In this document: positions 1-7,810 of the stretch, one piece after another
Layout of the letters: each line of letters starts with the position of its first letter
Position numbering within the stretch: position 1 is the first letter of the stretch
Program-made: the position numbers and the translations under genes
Assembly: GCF_019457515.1 (NCBI RefSeq)
Contig: NZ_CP080421.1
Coordinates: forward strand, 1,922,001-1,986,000
Reading direction: 5' to 3'
Length of the DNA stretch: 64,000 nt
Source of the DNA: Shewanella mesophila
GTDB lineage: Bacteria; Pseudomonadota; Gammaproteobacteria; Enterobacterales; Shewanellaceae
The notes under the pieces: model-generated
Databases searched by the model: none
Seen by the model: the letters and a program-made list of their open reading frames with translations, nothing else
What the model was told of the DNA's origin: nothing

Positions 1-1
1 C

Positions 2-52
2 ACCCTTGATATGGTAGATATGGACAAAATGGCCAAGACTCAGGTTAATTAA
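2..52 (+). CDS. 3' end of an unidentified gene (partial)
   Basis: An open frame enters from the left edge and ends at the TAA at 50-52. Only 16 residues (TLDMVDMDKMAKTQVN) are visible, too few to identify a family. A strong terminator follows at 72-98, which fits the end of a transcription unit before pepN. Confidence 0.5.
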   Translation, partial: TLDMVDMDKMAKTQVN

Positions 53-71
53 GCCAATATAAGTCATCAAA

Positions 72-98
72 AAACGCGCTATTGGCGCGTTTTTTTTA
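72..98 (+). terminator. Rho-independent terminator before pepN
   Basis: A GC-rich stem (AACGCGC / GCGCGTT, loop TATTG) is followed by a run of eight T. It closes the upstream unit. The pepN ribosome binding site lies only about 20 bases further on, so pepN transcription must start close to or through this hairpin. Confidence 0.85.
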
Positions 99-127
99 TC
101 AAATTTACACAGATAAGAGGAACTGTG

Positions 128-2689
128 ATGACACAAGTTCAAGCGAAATTCTTAAAAGACTACAGAAGTCCTGATTACACGATTACTCATGTTGCCCTTG
201 ACTTTTCCCTAGCGGGTTCAAGCACTAAAGTTACTGCAACTAGCAAAGTTCGCCGGCTTAATGAGAGTGCATCCACTTTAGTGTTAGATGGTGACGACCT
301 TAATCTTGAGTCGCTCACCGTCAATGGCGAGGCTTATCAATATGATATTAAGGCGGGACAGTTGATCCTTAACGAGCTCGATGAAGAGTTTGAACTTTGT
401 ATCGTTACTTTGCTCGACCCTGAAGCTAATCTTGCGTTAGAAGGTCTGTATATGTCTGATGGTGCTTATTGCACCCAATGTGAGGCAGAGGGATTTAGAC
501 GCATCACTTATTTTCTCGATAGGCCAGATGTGCTTGCCACCTATGACGTACGTGTTGAAGCTGATAAAGCGGCATTTCCCTATCTATTAAGTAACGGCAA
601 CAAAATTGATGCCGGTGAACTTGAAAATGGCCGTCACTTTGTCTGTTGGCAAGATCCATTTCCAAAGCCTGCTTATCTATTTGCGTTAGTTGCGGGGGAT
701 TTTGACCTGCTCAGTGATAGCTTTACGACTAAAAGTGGTCGAGACGTTGCCTTGCAAGTATTTGTCGATAAGGGGAATTTACATAAGGCGGACCATGCGA
801 TGGCCTCGCTGAAGAAGTCGATGCTTTGGGATGAGCAACGTTTCAATCTAGAATATGATCTCGACATCTATATGATTGTCGCCGTTGATTTTTTCAATAT
901 GGGCGCGATGGAAAATAAAGGCCTAAATGTATTTAATACTAAATTCGTGTTAGCCGATACCGCATCTGCAACTGACGATGACTATCATGGTATTGAATCC
1001 GTTGTTGGTCACGAGTACTTCCATAACTGGACGGGTAACCGTGTTACCTGTCGTGATTGGTTCCAATTGAGCTTAAAAGAGGGCTTGACTGTATTTCGCG
1101 ATCAGGAGTTCAGTTCAGATGTTGGTTCGCGGGCGGTTAATCGCATTCACGCCATCAAAGTAATTAAAAATCAACAATTCGCCGAAGATAGCGGTCCTAT
1201 GGCGCATGCAATTCGTCCTGAGTCAGTTATCGAAATGAATAATTTCTATACGGTCACCGTCTATAACAAAGGTGCTGAAGTTATTCGTATGATGCACACC
1301 TTATTGGGCGAGGCGGGTTTCCAAGCCGGTATGAAATGTTATTTTGAGCGCCATGATGGTCAAGCGGTTACCTGTGATGATTTTGTCGCGGCGATGGAGG
1401 ATGCCAGTGGCGTCGATCTGACTCAGTTTAGACGCTGGTATAGTCAATCGGGTACGCCGCAGGTGACGGTAGAGGAAGAGTATAACCATACGCTTAACCA
1501 GTATCGCCTGCATATCTCCCAGCATACCGCACCAACGGCAGAGCAGGCCGATAAATTACCACTGCATATCCCATTTGATATTGAGCTACTCAGCGCTGAC
1601 GGTCAACCATTACTCAGTCGCGTGCTGGATGTGACTAAAGATAAGCAAACCTTTGTATTTGATGGCATCCAAACCAAGCCTATCCCCTCGTTATTGCAGA
1701 ATTTCTCAGCACCGGTAAAGCTTGTCTTCGAACATACTATTGAGCAGCTAATTCACCTCATTCGTTTTGCAACGAGCGAGGTCGCTAAATGGGAAGCGTC
1801 TGTTGCTTTGTTCAGTCAAGCTGTGTGGCAAAACGTTGGTTATCTGCGTGCTAATACTGCAATGCATATCGATAGTCGTTTAACTGATGCAATAAGGGGA
1901 TTATTACTAGACGAATCTCTAGATCGAGCATTATTGGCGGAGATCCTTAATTTCCCTAACGTGGCAACCCTGATAGAGCAAGAAAATGATGTCGATCTTG
2001 ATGCATTGATCACCGCTCGTGCCTTTGTGGTGGAAGAGATTGCCAGTGGCTGTGAAGATGAATTGACAGCGCGCTATAGGGAGCTAGTGCAGATAGATAA
2101 TGCAGGTGCTAGGGCGCTGAAAAACGTGTCATTGCAACTGCTGTTAAAGCTGTCCGATCAGTATCAAGTCTATGCTAAGACTCAGTACGATAGTGCAACC
2201 AATATGACCGATAGTTTGGGAGCTTTGTCTGCGCTCAATGGTGAAGAGGGCGAGTTAAGACAAACGCTGCTAGATGACTTTCAACAACGCTGGCTGGACA
2301 CTCCTTTGGTGATGGATAAGTGGTTAACGCTACAAGCGACATGCCCTGGAGAGGAGCGCATTAACGCGATAATGGCGTTGACAGAGCATCCTGCATTTAG
2401 CTTCTCTAATCCAAATCGTGTCCGTTCACTATTTGGCGCATTCTCAGCGGCAAATACTGAAGTTTTCCATCGCGATGATGGTGCCGGGTATAAGCTTTTG
2501 ACCGATGTGATTATTAAGCTCAACACCCTGAATCCGCAAGTTGCCGCGCGGATAATCACGCCCTTGATCCAGTTTAAAAAGTTCGATAAATCGAGACAAG
2601 AATTGATGAAAGCGTCTCTTGAGTCTATTTTAAGTTTACCCAATTTATCGAAAGACCTTTATGAAAAAGTCACTAAGGCGTTAGCTTAA
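128..2689 (+). CDS. pepN: Aminopeptidase N (M1 family zinc metallopeptidase)
   Basis: This is the major cytoplasmic aminopeptidase, which removes N-terminal residues from peptides during protein turnover. The sequence shows the M1 family exopeptidase motif GAMEN at residues 259-263 and the zinc motif HEYFH at 295-299, with the third ligand Glu in the segment LKEGLTV about 19 residues later. The C-terminal half is the helical domain typical of bacterial PepN. The length, 853 residues, is close to E. coli PepN (870). I chose ATG 128 rather than GTG 125 because the AGAGGA site at 115-120 is then seven bases away and the protein begins MTQVQAKF as in relatives. There is no signal peptide. A hairpin follows the stop codon. 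Confidence 0.97.
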   Translation: MTQVQAKFLKDYRSPDYTITHVALDFSLAGSSTKVTATSKVRRLNESASTLVLDGDDLNLESLTVNGEAYQYDIKAGQLILNELDEEFELCIVTLLDPEANLALEGLYMSDGAYCTQCEAEGFRRITYFLDRPDVLATYDVRVEADKAAFPYLLSNGNKIDAGELENGRHFVCWQDPFPKPAYLFALVAGDFDLLSDSFTTKSGRDVALQVFVDKGNLHKADHAMASLKKSMLWDEQRFNLEYDLDIYMIVAVDFFNMGAMENKGLNVFNTKFVLADTASATDDDYHGIESVVGHEYFHNWTGNRVTCRDWFQLSLKEGLTVFRDQEFSSDVGSRAVNRIHAIKVIKNQQFAEDSGPMAHAIRPESVIEMNNFYTVTVYNKGAEVIRMMHTLLGEAGFQAGMKCYFERHDGQAVTCDDFVAAMEDASGVDLTQFRRWYSQSGTPQVTVEEEYNHTLNQYRLHISQHTAPTAEQADKLPLHIPFDIELLSADGQPLLSRVLDVTKDKQTFVFDGIQTKPIPSLLQNFSAPVKLVFEHTIEQLIHLIRFATSEVAKWEASVALFSQAVWQNVGYLRANTAMHIDSRLTDAIRGLLLDESLDRALLAEILNFPNVATLIEQENDVDLDALITARAFVVEEIASGCEDELTARYRELVQIDNAGARALKNVSLQLLLKLSDQYQVYAKTQYDSATNMTDSLGALSALNGEEGELRQTLLDDFQQRWLDTPLVMDKWLTLQATCPGEERINAIMALTEHPAFSFSNPNRVRSLFGAFSAANTEVFHRDDGAGYKLLTDVIIKLNTLNPQVAARIITPLIQFKKFDKSRQELMKASLESILSLPNLSKDLYEKVTKALA

Positions 2690-2696
2690 ATTCAAC

Positions 2697-2723
2697 ACGG
2701 CGAGGTAAGTTTTACCTCGCCGT
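2697..2723 (+). terminator. Hairpin after pepN
   Basis: A perfect 12-bp stem (ACGGCGAGGTAA / TTACCTCGCCGT) has a three-base loop. The T-tract afterwards is poor (TACTCTCTAT), so it may only weaken transcription into the DUF2835 gene or stabilise the pepN mRNA end. Confidence 0.6.
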
Positions 2724-2747
2724 TACTCTCTATATGTTGATGATACT

Positions 2748-2966
2748 ATGGTTTATTTATTTTCTGTTTCTATAAATTATCGTGATTTTTTAGATTATTA
2801 CCAAGGGTATGTAGATAAAGTTGAAGTCAAAGAAACTGGTGGTAAAACCCTATGGATCCATGCTAGGCATTTTAGACCCTTTTTAACACCATCTGGATTA
2901 TCCGGTCACTTTAGGTTGGAGTTAGACAGTAATGGTCATTTTCATTCACTGACTCGGACATCCTAA
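2748..2966 (+). CDS. DUF2835 family small protein
   Basis: This 72-residue protein matches the DUF2835 type found beside pepN in Shewanella and some other gammaproteobacteria. Visible features are an aromatic N-terminal half (YRDFLDYYQG), a basic segment with histidines (HARHFRPFL) and a C-terminal GHFRLELDSNGHF segment. No signal peptide or membrane segment is seen. The gene is 58 bases after pepN on the same strand, so it may be partly co-transcribed with it past the hairpin. The family has no established function known to me and none is inferred here. An alternative would be a chance ORF, but the family resemblance and neighbour conservation argue against that. Confidence 0.85.
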   Translation: MVYLFSVSINYRDFLDYYQGYVDKVEVKETGGKTLWIHARHFRPFLTPSGLSGHFRLELDSNGHFHSLTRTS

Positions 2967-2982
2967 TTAGAGTTAATGCTCC

Positions 2983-3045
2983 AAACAGGTGATTGCATTT
3001 TTGATCACCGCATCCATTTCTACGAAAAAATATAATCACCTGTTT
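2983..3045. repeat. Widely spaced 12-bp inverted repeat
   Basis: AAACAGGTGATT at 2983-2994 and its exact reverse complement AATCACCTGTTT at 3034-3045 are separated by 39 bases. A further copy of the core, TGATCACC, sits in the loop at 3002-3009. It could be a long terminator-like stem after the DUF2835 gene (T-rich sequence follows) or a pair of operator half-sites for the downstream operon. The rest of the 320-base gap (2967-3286) holds a PsrA-like palindrome and no gene. Confidence 0.5.
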
Positions 3046-3099
3046 ATTATTGCTTTTTTACATCACATTATCTTAGGTTAATTGATTGTTGAGATTGGT

Positions 3100-3117
3100 T
3101 TCAATCAAGCGTTTGAA
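3100..3117. promoter_or_regulatory. PsrA-like operator palindrome (predicted)
   Basis: TTCAATC-AAGC-GTTTGAA is an 18-bp dyad with one mismatch between arms. The right arm GTTTGAA and the spacing of four match what I recall of the binding site of PsrA, the TetR-type fatty-acid-responsive repressor of gammaproteobacteria. It lies about 170 bases upstream of a putative lipid-transport operon. The assignment rests on recalled motif shape and was not scored against a matrix. Confidence 0.45.
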
Positions 3118-3286
3118 AATATTGTGTTGTTATGGCTTAAGTGTACAAATCTCAAGGTAATTTTCTCTCTTTTCATCTTGCTCATCGATGGTAAATGCTG
3201 TAACAATGGTGTTACCTGTACGCTAACAAGATGTTGGCCATCATTCCTATAACAAAGAATCCAGCAGGTTACGGAGAAGAGCTAAA

Positions 3287-5350
3287 ATGAAAAACCTAAA
3301 AAAGGGCTTTAATAAGTCAACGCTTGCTTTGGGGATCGTCGCAGCGTTGAGCATTGGGACGGCACCTACCGCTACCGCGGTGTCGTTTGATTGGGGAGAA
3401 GTAGAAGGTTCGTTCGATTCGACATGGAGTGCTGGCGCAAGTTGGCGGGTTGAAGAGCGCAACTGGGATGACAACATAGGTAAAGTTAATCACCCTCGCT
3501 TTGACTGGTCTAATTATTCTGCGTTTAACAATACTAAATATACCTCTGCTGAGATTTGGGCTCAGTCTGGTTCTTATTCTAGTAACGGTGACTTGAGTAA
3601 TATGTTGTATTCTCAGGGAGACGTCACCTCTATGGTGTTTAAAGGGCTGCATGAGTTGTCCTTGAAATATAAGAATTACGGTTTATTTGCTCGTGGGATG
3701 TATTTTTATGATCAAAAAGCCAATAACGGTAGCTATGGATATAGCGATCCTATTACTGGTAAAGAGTATGACCCGTGCGCCGACTCAGAAGCGTCAAAAG
3801 TTCAATGTAAAGATGTCAGATTACTCGATGCCTTTATTTATGGTGACTTCGATTTCAACGATGGCGCTAACCCGTTAACGGTTCGTGTCGGTAACCAAGT
3901 GGTTTCATGGGGTGAGAGTACGCTGATTCCCCATGGTATTGGCGTTATTAACCCAGTTGACTTGAATATTCTAAATGCACCTGGTGCTGAGTTAAAAGAA
4001 GCGTTTAGACCCCAAGGTATGGTTTGGGCGTCATTGGGTGTGACAGACGGTTTGTCTGTTGAAGCTTTCTACCAATATGACTGGGAACCAGTTTGGGTGC
4101 CAACACCTGGTTCGTACTTCTCCTCTAATGACTTCGCTGGTTATGGTGGATATGCTCAAAATGCACAGTTAGGTTTCAATGCTAACCCTGATATGAATCT
4201 GGATTTCCTCATTTCAGAATATCAAAACCTTGCGGCTATGGTGGCTTCTGGTCAGTATGATGCGGGAACCTTGGGCGCATTGGCATTGGCTTATCCTACA
4301 AAAGCAACGCTGATTCAAGATCAGGCAAGTGCCAGCAATTCAGGCCAATACGGTATTAAGCTCGGTTACTATGCACCAGAGTTAGGTGAAACTGAGTTTG
4401 GTTTGTATTACATGAATTACCACAGCCGTCGTCCATTGATCAGTGGTACTACAGCTAACTTTACCGCCGAAGCGATCGGTCGTGACCTTGCTCAGCTTGG
4501 GGTGATAGGTGCTACGGGTGGAATGGTTGACCGTGACACAATTCTGGGCTTAGAGACCTTCTCAAAAGCACAGATCGTTTATCCTGAAGATATTCAGCTC
4601 TACGGTTTCAGTTTTAATACCTTAATCGGTGATACCTCTGTTGCAGGTGAAATCGCTCATCGCCTTGATGAACCATTACAAATTGATGATGTGGAATTGT
4701 TGTTTGCGGCTATGCCACAGCAATTGGCAAATGTCGATCCTAATCTTCCGCACTATAGAGCCGATCTCGATGGGATTTCGCAGGTCCAAAATTATGGTCC
4801 AGGCGAATATGCAGAAGGTTTCATTCGTTTAGATACCACTCAGGCTCAGGTGACATTTACCCATCTTTTTGGCCCGACATTAGGCATGAGTAATTTGGTG
4901 ATGCTAGCGGAAGTCGGTGGTGTATGGATCCATGATATGCCTGGCTTTGATGAACTTAGACTTAATGGCCCTGGTACCGCACGTTCTGGCGGTAACCCAG
5001 ATATGCCAGGCATTATTGAGGCCGTTCATAATGGTCCGGAAACTAACCCGTTCCCAACCGATTTTGCTTGGGGTTATCGTTTGGTGGCTAAGGCTGATTA
5101 CAACAACTTATTTGCCGGAGTGAACATGTCTCCGCGCATTATTTTCTCTCACGACGTAGAGGGTATCACGCCCGATCCTATGTTCCTGTTTACCGAGGGG
5201 AAAAAGTCTGTCGCGATAGGTGTTAATTTTGATTATCAGAGTCGTTGGGGAGCCGATTTCTCCTATAACTCGTTCTTTGGTGGTGTAGGTACGACTAATC
5301 AGATGGCTGATCGAGATTACGTGTCATTTAACATCAAGTATTCAATCTAA
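3287..5350 (+). CDS. DUF1302 outer-membrane protein (AupA/FadL-like barrel)
   Basis: This 687-residue precursor has a clear signal peptide (basic MKNLKKGFNK, hydrophobic core, cleavage near TATA-VSFDWG). A long stretch rich in alternating aromatic and polar strands follows, and the protein ends in a beta-strand-like YVSFNIKYSI, as in an outer-membrane beta-barrel. DUF1302 proteins include AupA of Marinobacter, a FadL-related protein tied to uptake of alkanes and lipids. Here it is probably the outer-membrane channel for a hydrophobic substrate. It is the first gene of a four-gene operon (next gene 18 bases away), with GGAGAAGAG ahead of the ATG. The substrate cannot be read from the sequence. 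Confidence 0.88.
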   Translation: MKNLKKGFNKSTLALGIVAALSIGTAPTATAVSFDWGEVEGSFDSTWSAGASWRVEERNWDDNIGKVNHPRFDWSNYSAFNNTKYTSAEIWAQSGSYSSNGDLSNMLYSQGDVTSMVFKGLHELSLKYKNYGLFARGMYFYDQKANNGSYGYSDPITGKEYDPCADSEASKVQCKDVRLLDAFIYGDFDFNDGANPLTVRVGNQVVSWGESTLIPHGIGVINPVDLNILNAPGAELKEAFRPQGMVWASLGVTDGLSVEAFYQYDWEPVWVPTPGSYFSSNDFAGYGGYAQNAQLGFNANPDMNLDFLISEYQNLAAMVASGQYDAGTLGALALAYPTKATLIQDQASASNSGQYGIKLGYYAPELGETEFGLYYMNYHSRRPLISGTTANFTAEAIGRDLAQLGVIGATGGMVDRDTILGLETFSKAQIVYPEDIQLYGFSFNTLIGDTSVAGEIAHRLDEPLQIDDVELLFAAMPQQLANVDPNLPHYRADLDGISQVQNYGPGEYAEGFIRLDTTQAQVTFTHLFGPTLGMSNLVMLAEVGGVWIHDMPGFDELRLNGPGTARSGGNPDMPGIIEAVHNGPETNPFPTDFAWGYRLVAKADYNNLFAGVNMSPRIIFSHDVEGITPDPMFLFTEGKKSVAIGVNFDYQSRWGADFSYNSFFGGVGTTNQMADRDYVSFNIKYSI

Positions 5351-5368
5351 CTCACAAGGACAATAATA

Positions 5369-6733
5369 ATGAAAAGATTAACTATATTGTCGGCGGCTGT
5401 GATCGTTGCATTAAGCGCGACATCTTCATTTGCTAAGGTTTCAGAGGCCGATGCCGCTAAACTTGGAACGACATTAACGCCATTGGGCGGAGAGAAAGCG
5501 GCTAACGCAGACGGTTCGATTCCAGCTTGGAATGGTGGCATCACCAGTGCACCAGCGGGTTATACCAAGGGCATGCATCATCCTGATCCGTTTGCTGCTG
5601 ACAAGATTGAATTTACTATCTCGAATGCAAATAAAGATCAGTACAAAGAGAATCTCACTGACGGCCAACGTAAGCTTTTCGAGCTTTATCCCGATACTTA
5701 CAAAATGAATGTGTACCAGACGCGCAGAACTGCCGCAGTGCCTCAGTTTGTTTATGATGCGACTAAGGCTAATGCATCTCGTGCGGAGCTTATTGCAGAT
5801 GGTAACGGTATTTCAGGTGCGTCTATCGGTGTGCCATTTCCTATCCCTCAAAATGGTTTAGAGGCCATTTGGAACCATATTCTACGTTTCCGTGGTGTAG
5901 ATGTTGAGACCTCTCGTAGTCAGGCCGCGCCTACAGCTTCAGGTGGTTATACACTGGTTGAAACTGCTGAAGAGATCCGCTTTGAATATTCTCGTCCAGA
6001 GATGACGTTGGATAAGTTAAAAGAAAGCAATACGTTGTTCTACTTTAAGCAAGTGGTGACGCAGCCAGCTCGTTTGGCGGGTACCGCACTACTAGTTAAA
6101 GAGACCATGGATCAGGAGGCTTTGCCTCGTCAAGCTTGGACTTACAACACAGGACAGCGCCGCGTACGTAAAGCGCCTAATGTTGCATTTGACACGCCAG
6201 GTACAGTATCAGATGGTCTTCGCACTACAGATGACTTTGATATGTTCAATGGATCGCCTGTACGCTATAACTGGGAGCTGTTAGGTAAGAAAGAGATCTA
6301 CATTCCTTACAACGATTACAAGTTGCATTCAGATAAGCTTAAATATGATCAGATTTTAACTCCTGGCCATATTAATCCTGAGCACGTCCGTTGGGAGAAG
6401 CATCGTGTTTGGGTTGTAAAAGCCCAGCTGAAAGAAGGTATGCGTCATATCTATAAGACTCGTGTTTTTTATATCGATGAAGACTCTTGGCAGGTGTCAT
6501 TGACTGATATCTATGATAACCGCGATGAGCTATATCGTGTCGCAGTCGCTCATGCGATTAACTACTATGAAGTGCCTACACATTGGACGACGTTAGAAGT
6601 GATTCATGATCTACAGTCGCGTCGATACTTAGCTATGGGACTTGATAACGAAGGCAGAATGTACAATTTTGATGCAAGCTTGAGTGAAGCTAATTTCACC
6701 CCAGCGGCATTGCGTCGTGCAGGTATTCGTTAA
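5369..6733 (+). CDS. DUF1329 family periplasmic/outer-membrane-associated protein (AupB-like)
   Basis: This 454-residue protein has a signal peptide (MKRLTILSAAVIVALSATSS, cleavage after FA-K). The mature part opens with the typical DUF1329 segment (AAKLGTTLTPLGGEKA, then DGSIPAWNGG) and continues with the family's motifs around TYNTGQRRVRKAPNVAFD and the C-terminal tryptophan/tyrosine-rich half. DUF1329 proteins nearly always travel with DUF1302 proteins. AupB of Marinobacter belongs to this type, and structural similarity to LolA/LolB-type lipid-binding folds has been suggested. Likely role: carrying or handing over a hydrophobic molecule between the outer-membrane barrel and the inner-membrane transporter. 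It lies 18 bases after the DUF1302 gene, in the same operon. Confidence 0.88.
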   Translation: MKRLTILSAAVIVALSATSSFAKVSEADAAKLGTTLTPLGGEKAANADGSIPAWNGGITSAPAGYTKGMHHPDPFAADKIEFTISNANKDQYKENLTDGQRKLFELYPDTYKMNVYQTRRTAAVPQFVYDATKANASRAELIADGNGISGASIGVPFPIPQNGLEAIWNHILRFRGVDVETSRSQAAPTASGGYTLVETAEEIRFEYSRPEMTLDKLKESNTLFYFKQVVTQPARLAGTALLVKETMDQEALPRQAWTYNTGQRRVRKAPNVAFDTPGTVSDGLRTTDDFDMFNGSPVRYNWELLGKKEIYIPYNDYKLHSDKLKYDQILTPGHINPEHVRWEKHRVWVVKAQLKEGMRHIYKTRVFYIDEDSWQVSLTDIYDNRDELYRVAVAHAINYYEVPTHWTTLEVIHDLQSRRYLAMGLDNEGRMYNFDASLSEANFTPAALRRAGIR

Positions 6734-6790
6734 TCATCGTTTGGATAGGGGTGGCTATCGCTGCCCCTCGTCTTATAAAAGGAAGTTTGT

Positions 6791-7798
6791 ATGTCGTTTA
6801 GCATGCTTCGACTGATCTCGTTTTCTCTTCTTATTTTTTTGAGTGTTATCCCTGTTTATGCCGACGAGGGTCAAAGTGAATTACAACCGTTAGCCACTCA
6901 ATCGATCGTGCTTGATATGGTCGTCAAAGGACAAACCGCGATAGCCGTTGGTGAACGTGGACATCTGTTTAGATTCGATAATGGTTGGCAACAAAGGCCT
7001 TCGCCTACCAATGCTCATTTGACTAAAGCAACGCTGCTCACGGATCAATTAGGTTGGGCTGTTGGTCATGATGCCACCATTGTACATACTCAAGATGGTG
7101 GACAAACGTGGCAAGTACAGATGACTTCGCCTGAAATTGAAAAACCCTTGATGGATATTTTATTTTTCGATACCCAGCAGGGAATTGCCATTGGCGCTTA
7201 TGGTTTGTTTTATCGCACCCTTGATGGTGGTAAAAACTGGCAACAAGAGTTCCATAGTGAGTTATTGTTTGAGGAAGACAATGCTTATCTTGAGGAGTTA
7301 AAGGCCGAAGACGAAGCTATGTATCTTAGTGAACGTAGTACTTTGCTGCCGCATTTTAATCGCGTTGTTCAAATTGATGATCAGCGACTTCTTATGGTCG
7401 GTGAGTTAGGTTTGGCGGCGGAGTCTACAGATCTCGGTGTCACGTGGCAGCGTATCGATTTTCCTTATGAAGGCTCTTTATTCAATGTGTTAATCGCTGA
7501 GCAGGGCACCTATGTAATGGGCTTGAGGGGGCACCTGTTTAAGAGTCAAGATGGGATAGAATCTTGGCAAGAGATCTCTTTGCCAATTAATTCGACATTA
7601 AATGGCGGCCTAGTTTTGGATAAGCATACCGTTAGATTAGTCGGTAATGCAGGTATTGTTATCGACGTAGACAGTGATGATTCGGTTAAAATGATAGAGC
7701 AGCGTCAGGGGGAAAACTTAGTAACGATCAGTATGGATACTGAAGGTAAACAATGGGTTGCGGGTACAAAAGGTTTCGTTGAGTTAAAACAAAAATAA
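6791..7798 (+). CDS. YCF48/BNR-repeat beta-propeller protein, exported
   Basis: The 335-residue product starts with a signal peptide (MSFSMLRLISFSLLIFLSVI, cleavage near VYA-DEG). It then shows repeated propeller motifs: GWAVGHDATIVHTQDGGQTW near residues 92-111, a Gly-X-Tyr-Gly-Leu-Phe/TLDGGKNW repeat, GELGLAAESTDLGVTW, and GLRGHLFKSQDG. This pattern is that of YCF48-like proteins, related to the photosystem assembly factor family. In this operon context such proteins are found between DUF1329 and MMPL genes, so it is probably a periplasmic assembly or adaptor subunit of the envelope system. The gene overlaps nothing and is followed 12 bases later by the transporter gene. Its precise role is unknown. 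Confidence 0.85.
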   Translation: MSFSMLRLISFSLLIFLSVIPVYADEGQSELQPLATQSIVLDMVVKGQTAIAVGERGHLFRFDNGWQQRPSPTNAHLTKATLLTDQLGWAVGHDATIVHTQDGGQTWQVQMTSPEIEKPLMDILFFDTQQGIAIGAYGLFYRTLDGGKNWQQEFHSELLFEEDNAYLEELKAEDEAMYLSERSTLLPHFNRVVQIDDQRLLMVGELGLAAESTDLGVTWQRIDFPYEGSLFNVLIAEQGTYVMGLRGHLFKSQDGIESWQEISLPINSTLNGGLVLDKHTVRLVGNAGIVIDVDSDDSVKMIEQRQGENLVTISMDTEGKQWVAGTKGFVELKQK

Positions 7799-7810
7799 TA
7801 AGGCCCAGAC

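Noticed and set aside
2281..2643. Minus-strand 120-codon frame in pepN
   Set aside because: It is a shadow of the well-supported pepN coding sequence and has no ribosome binding site or motif.
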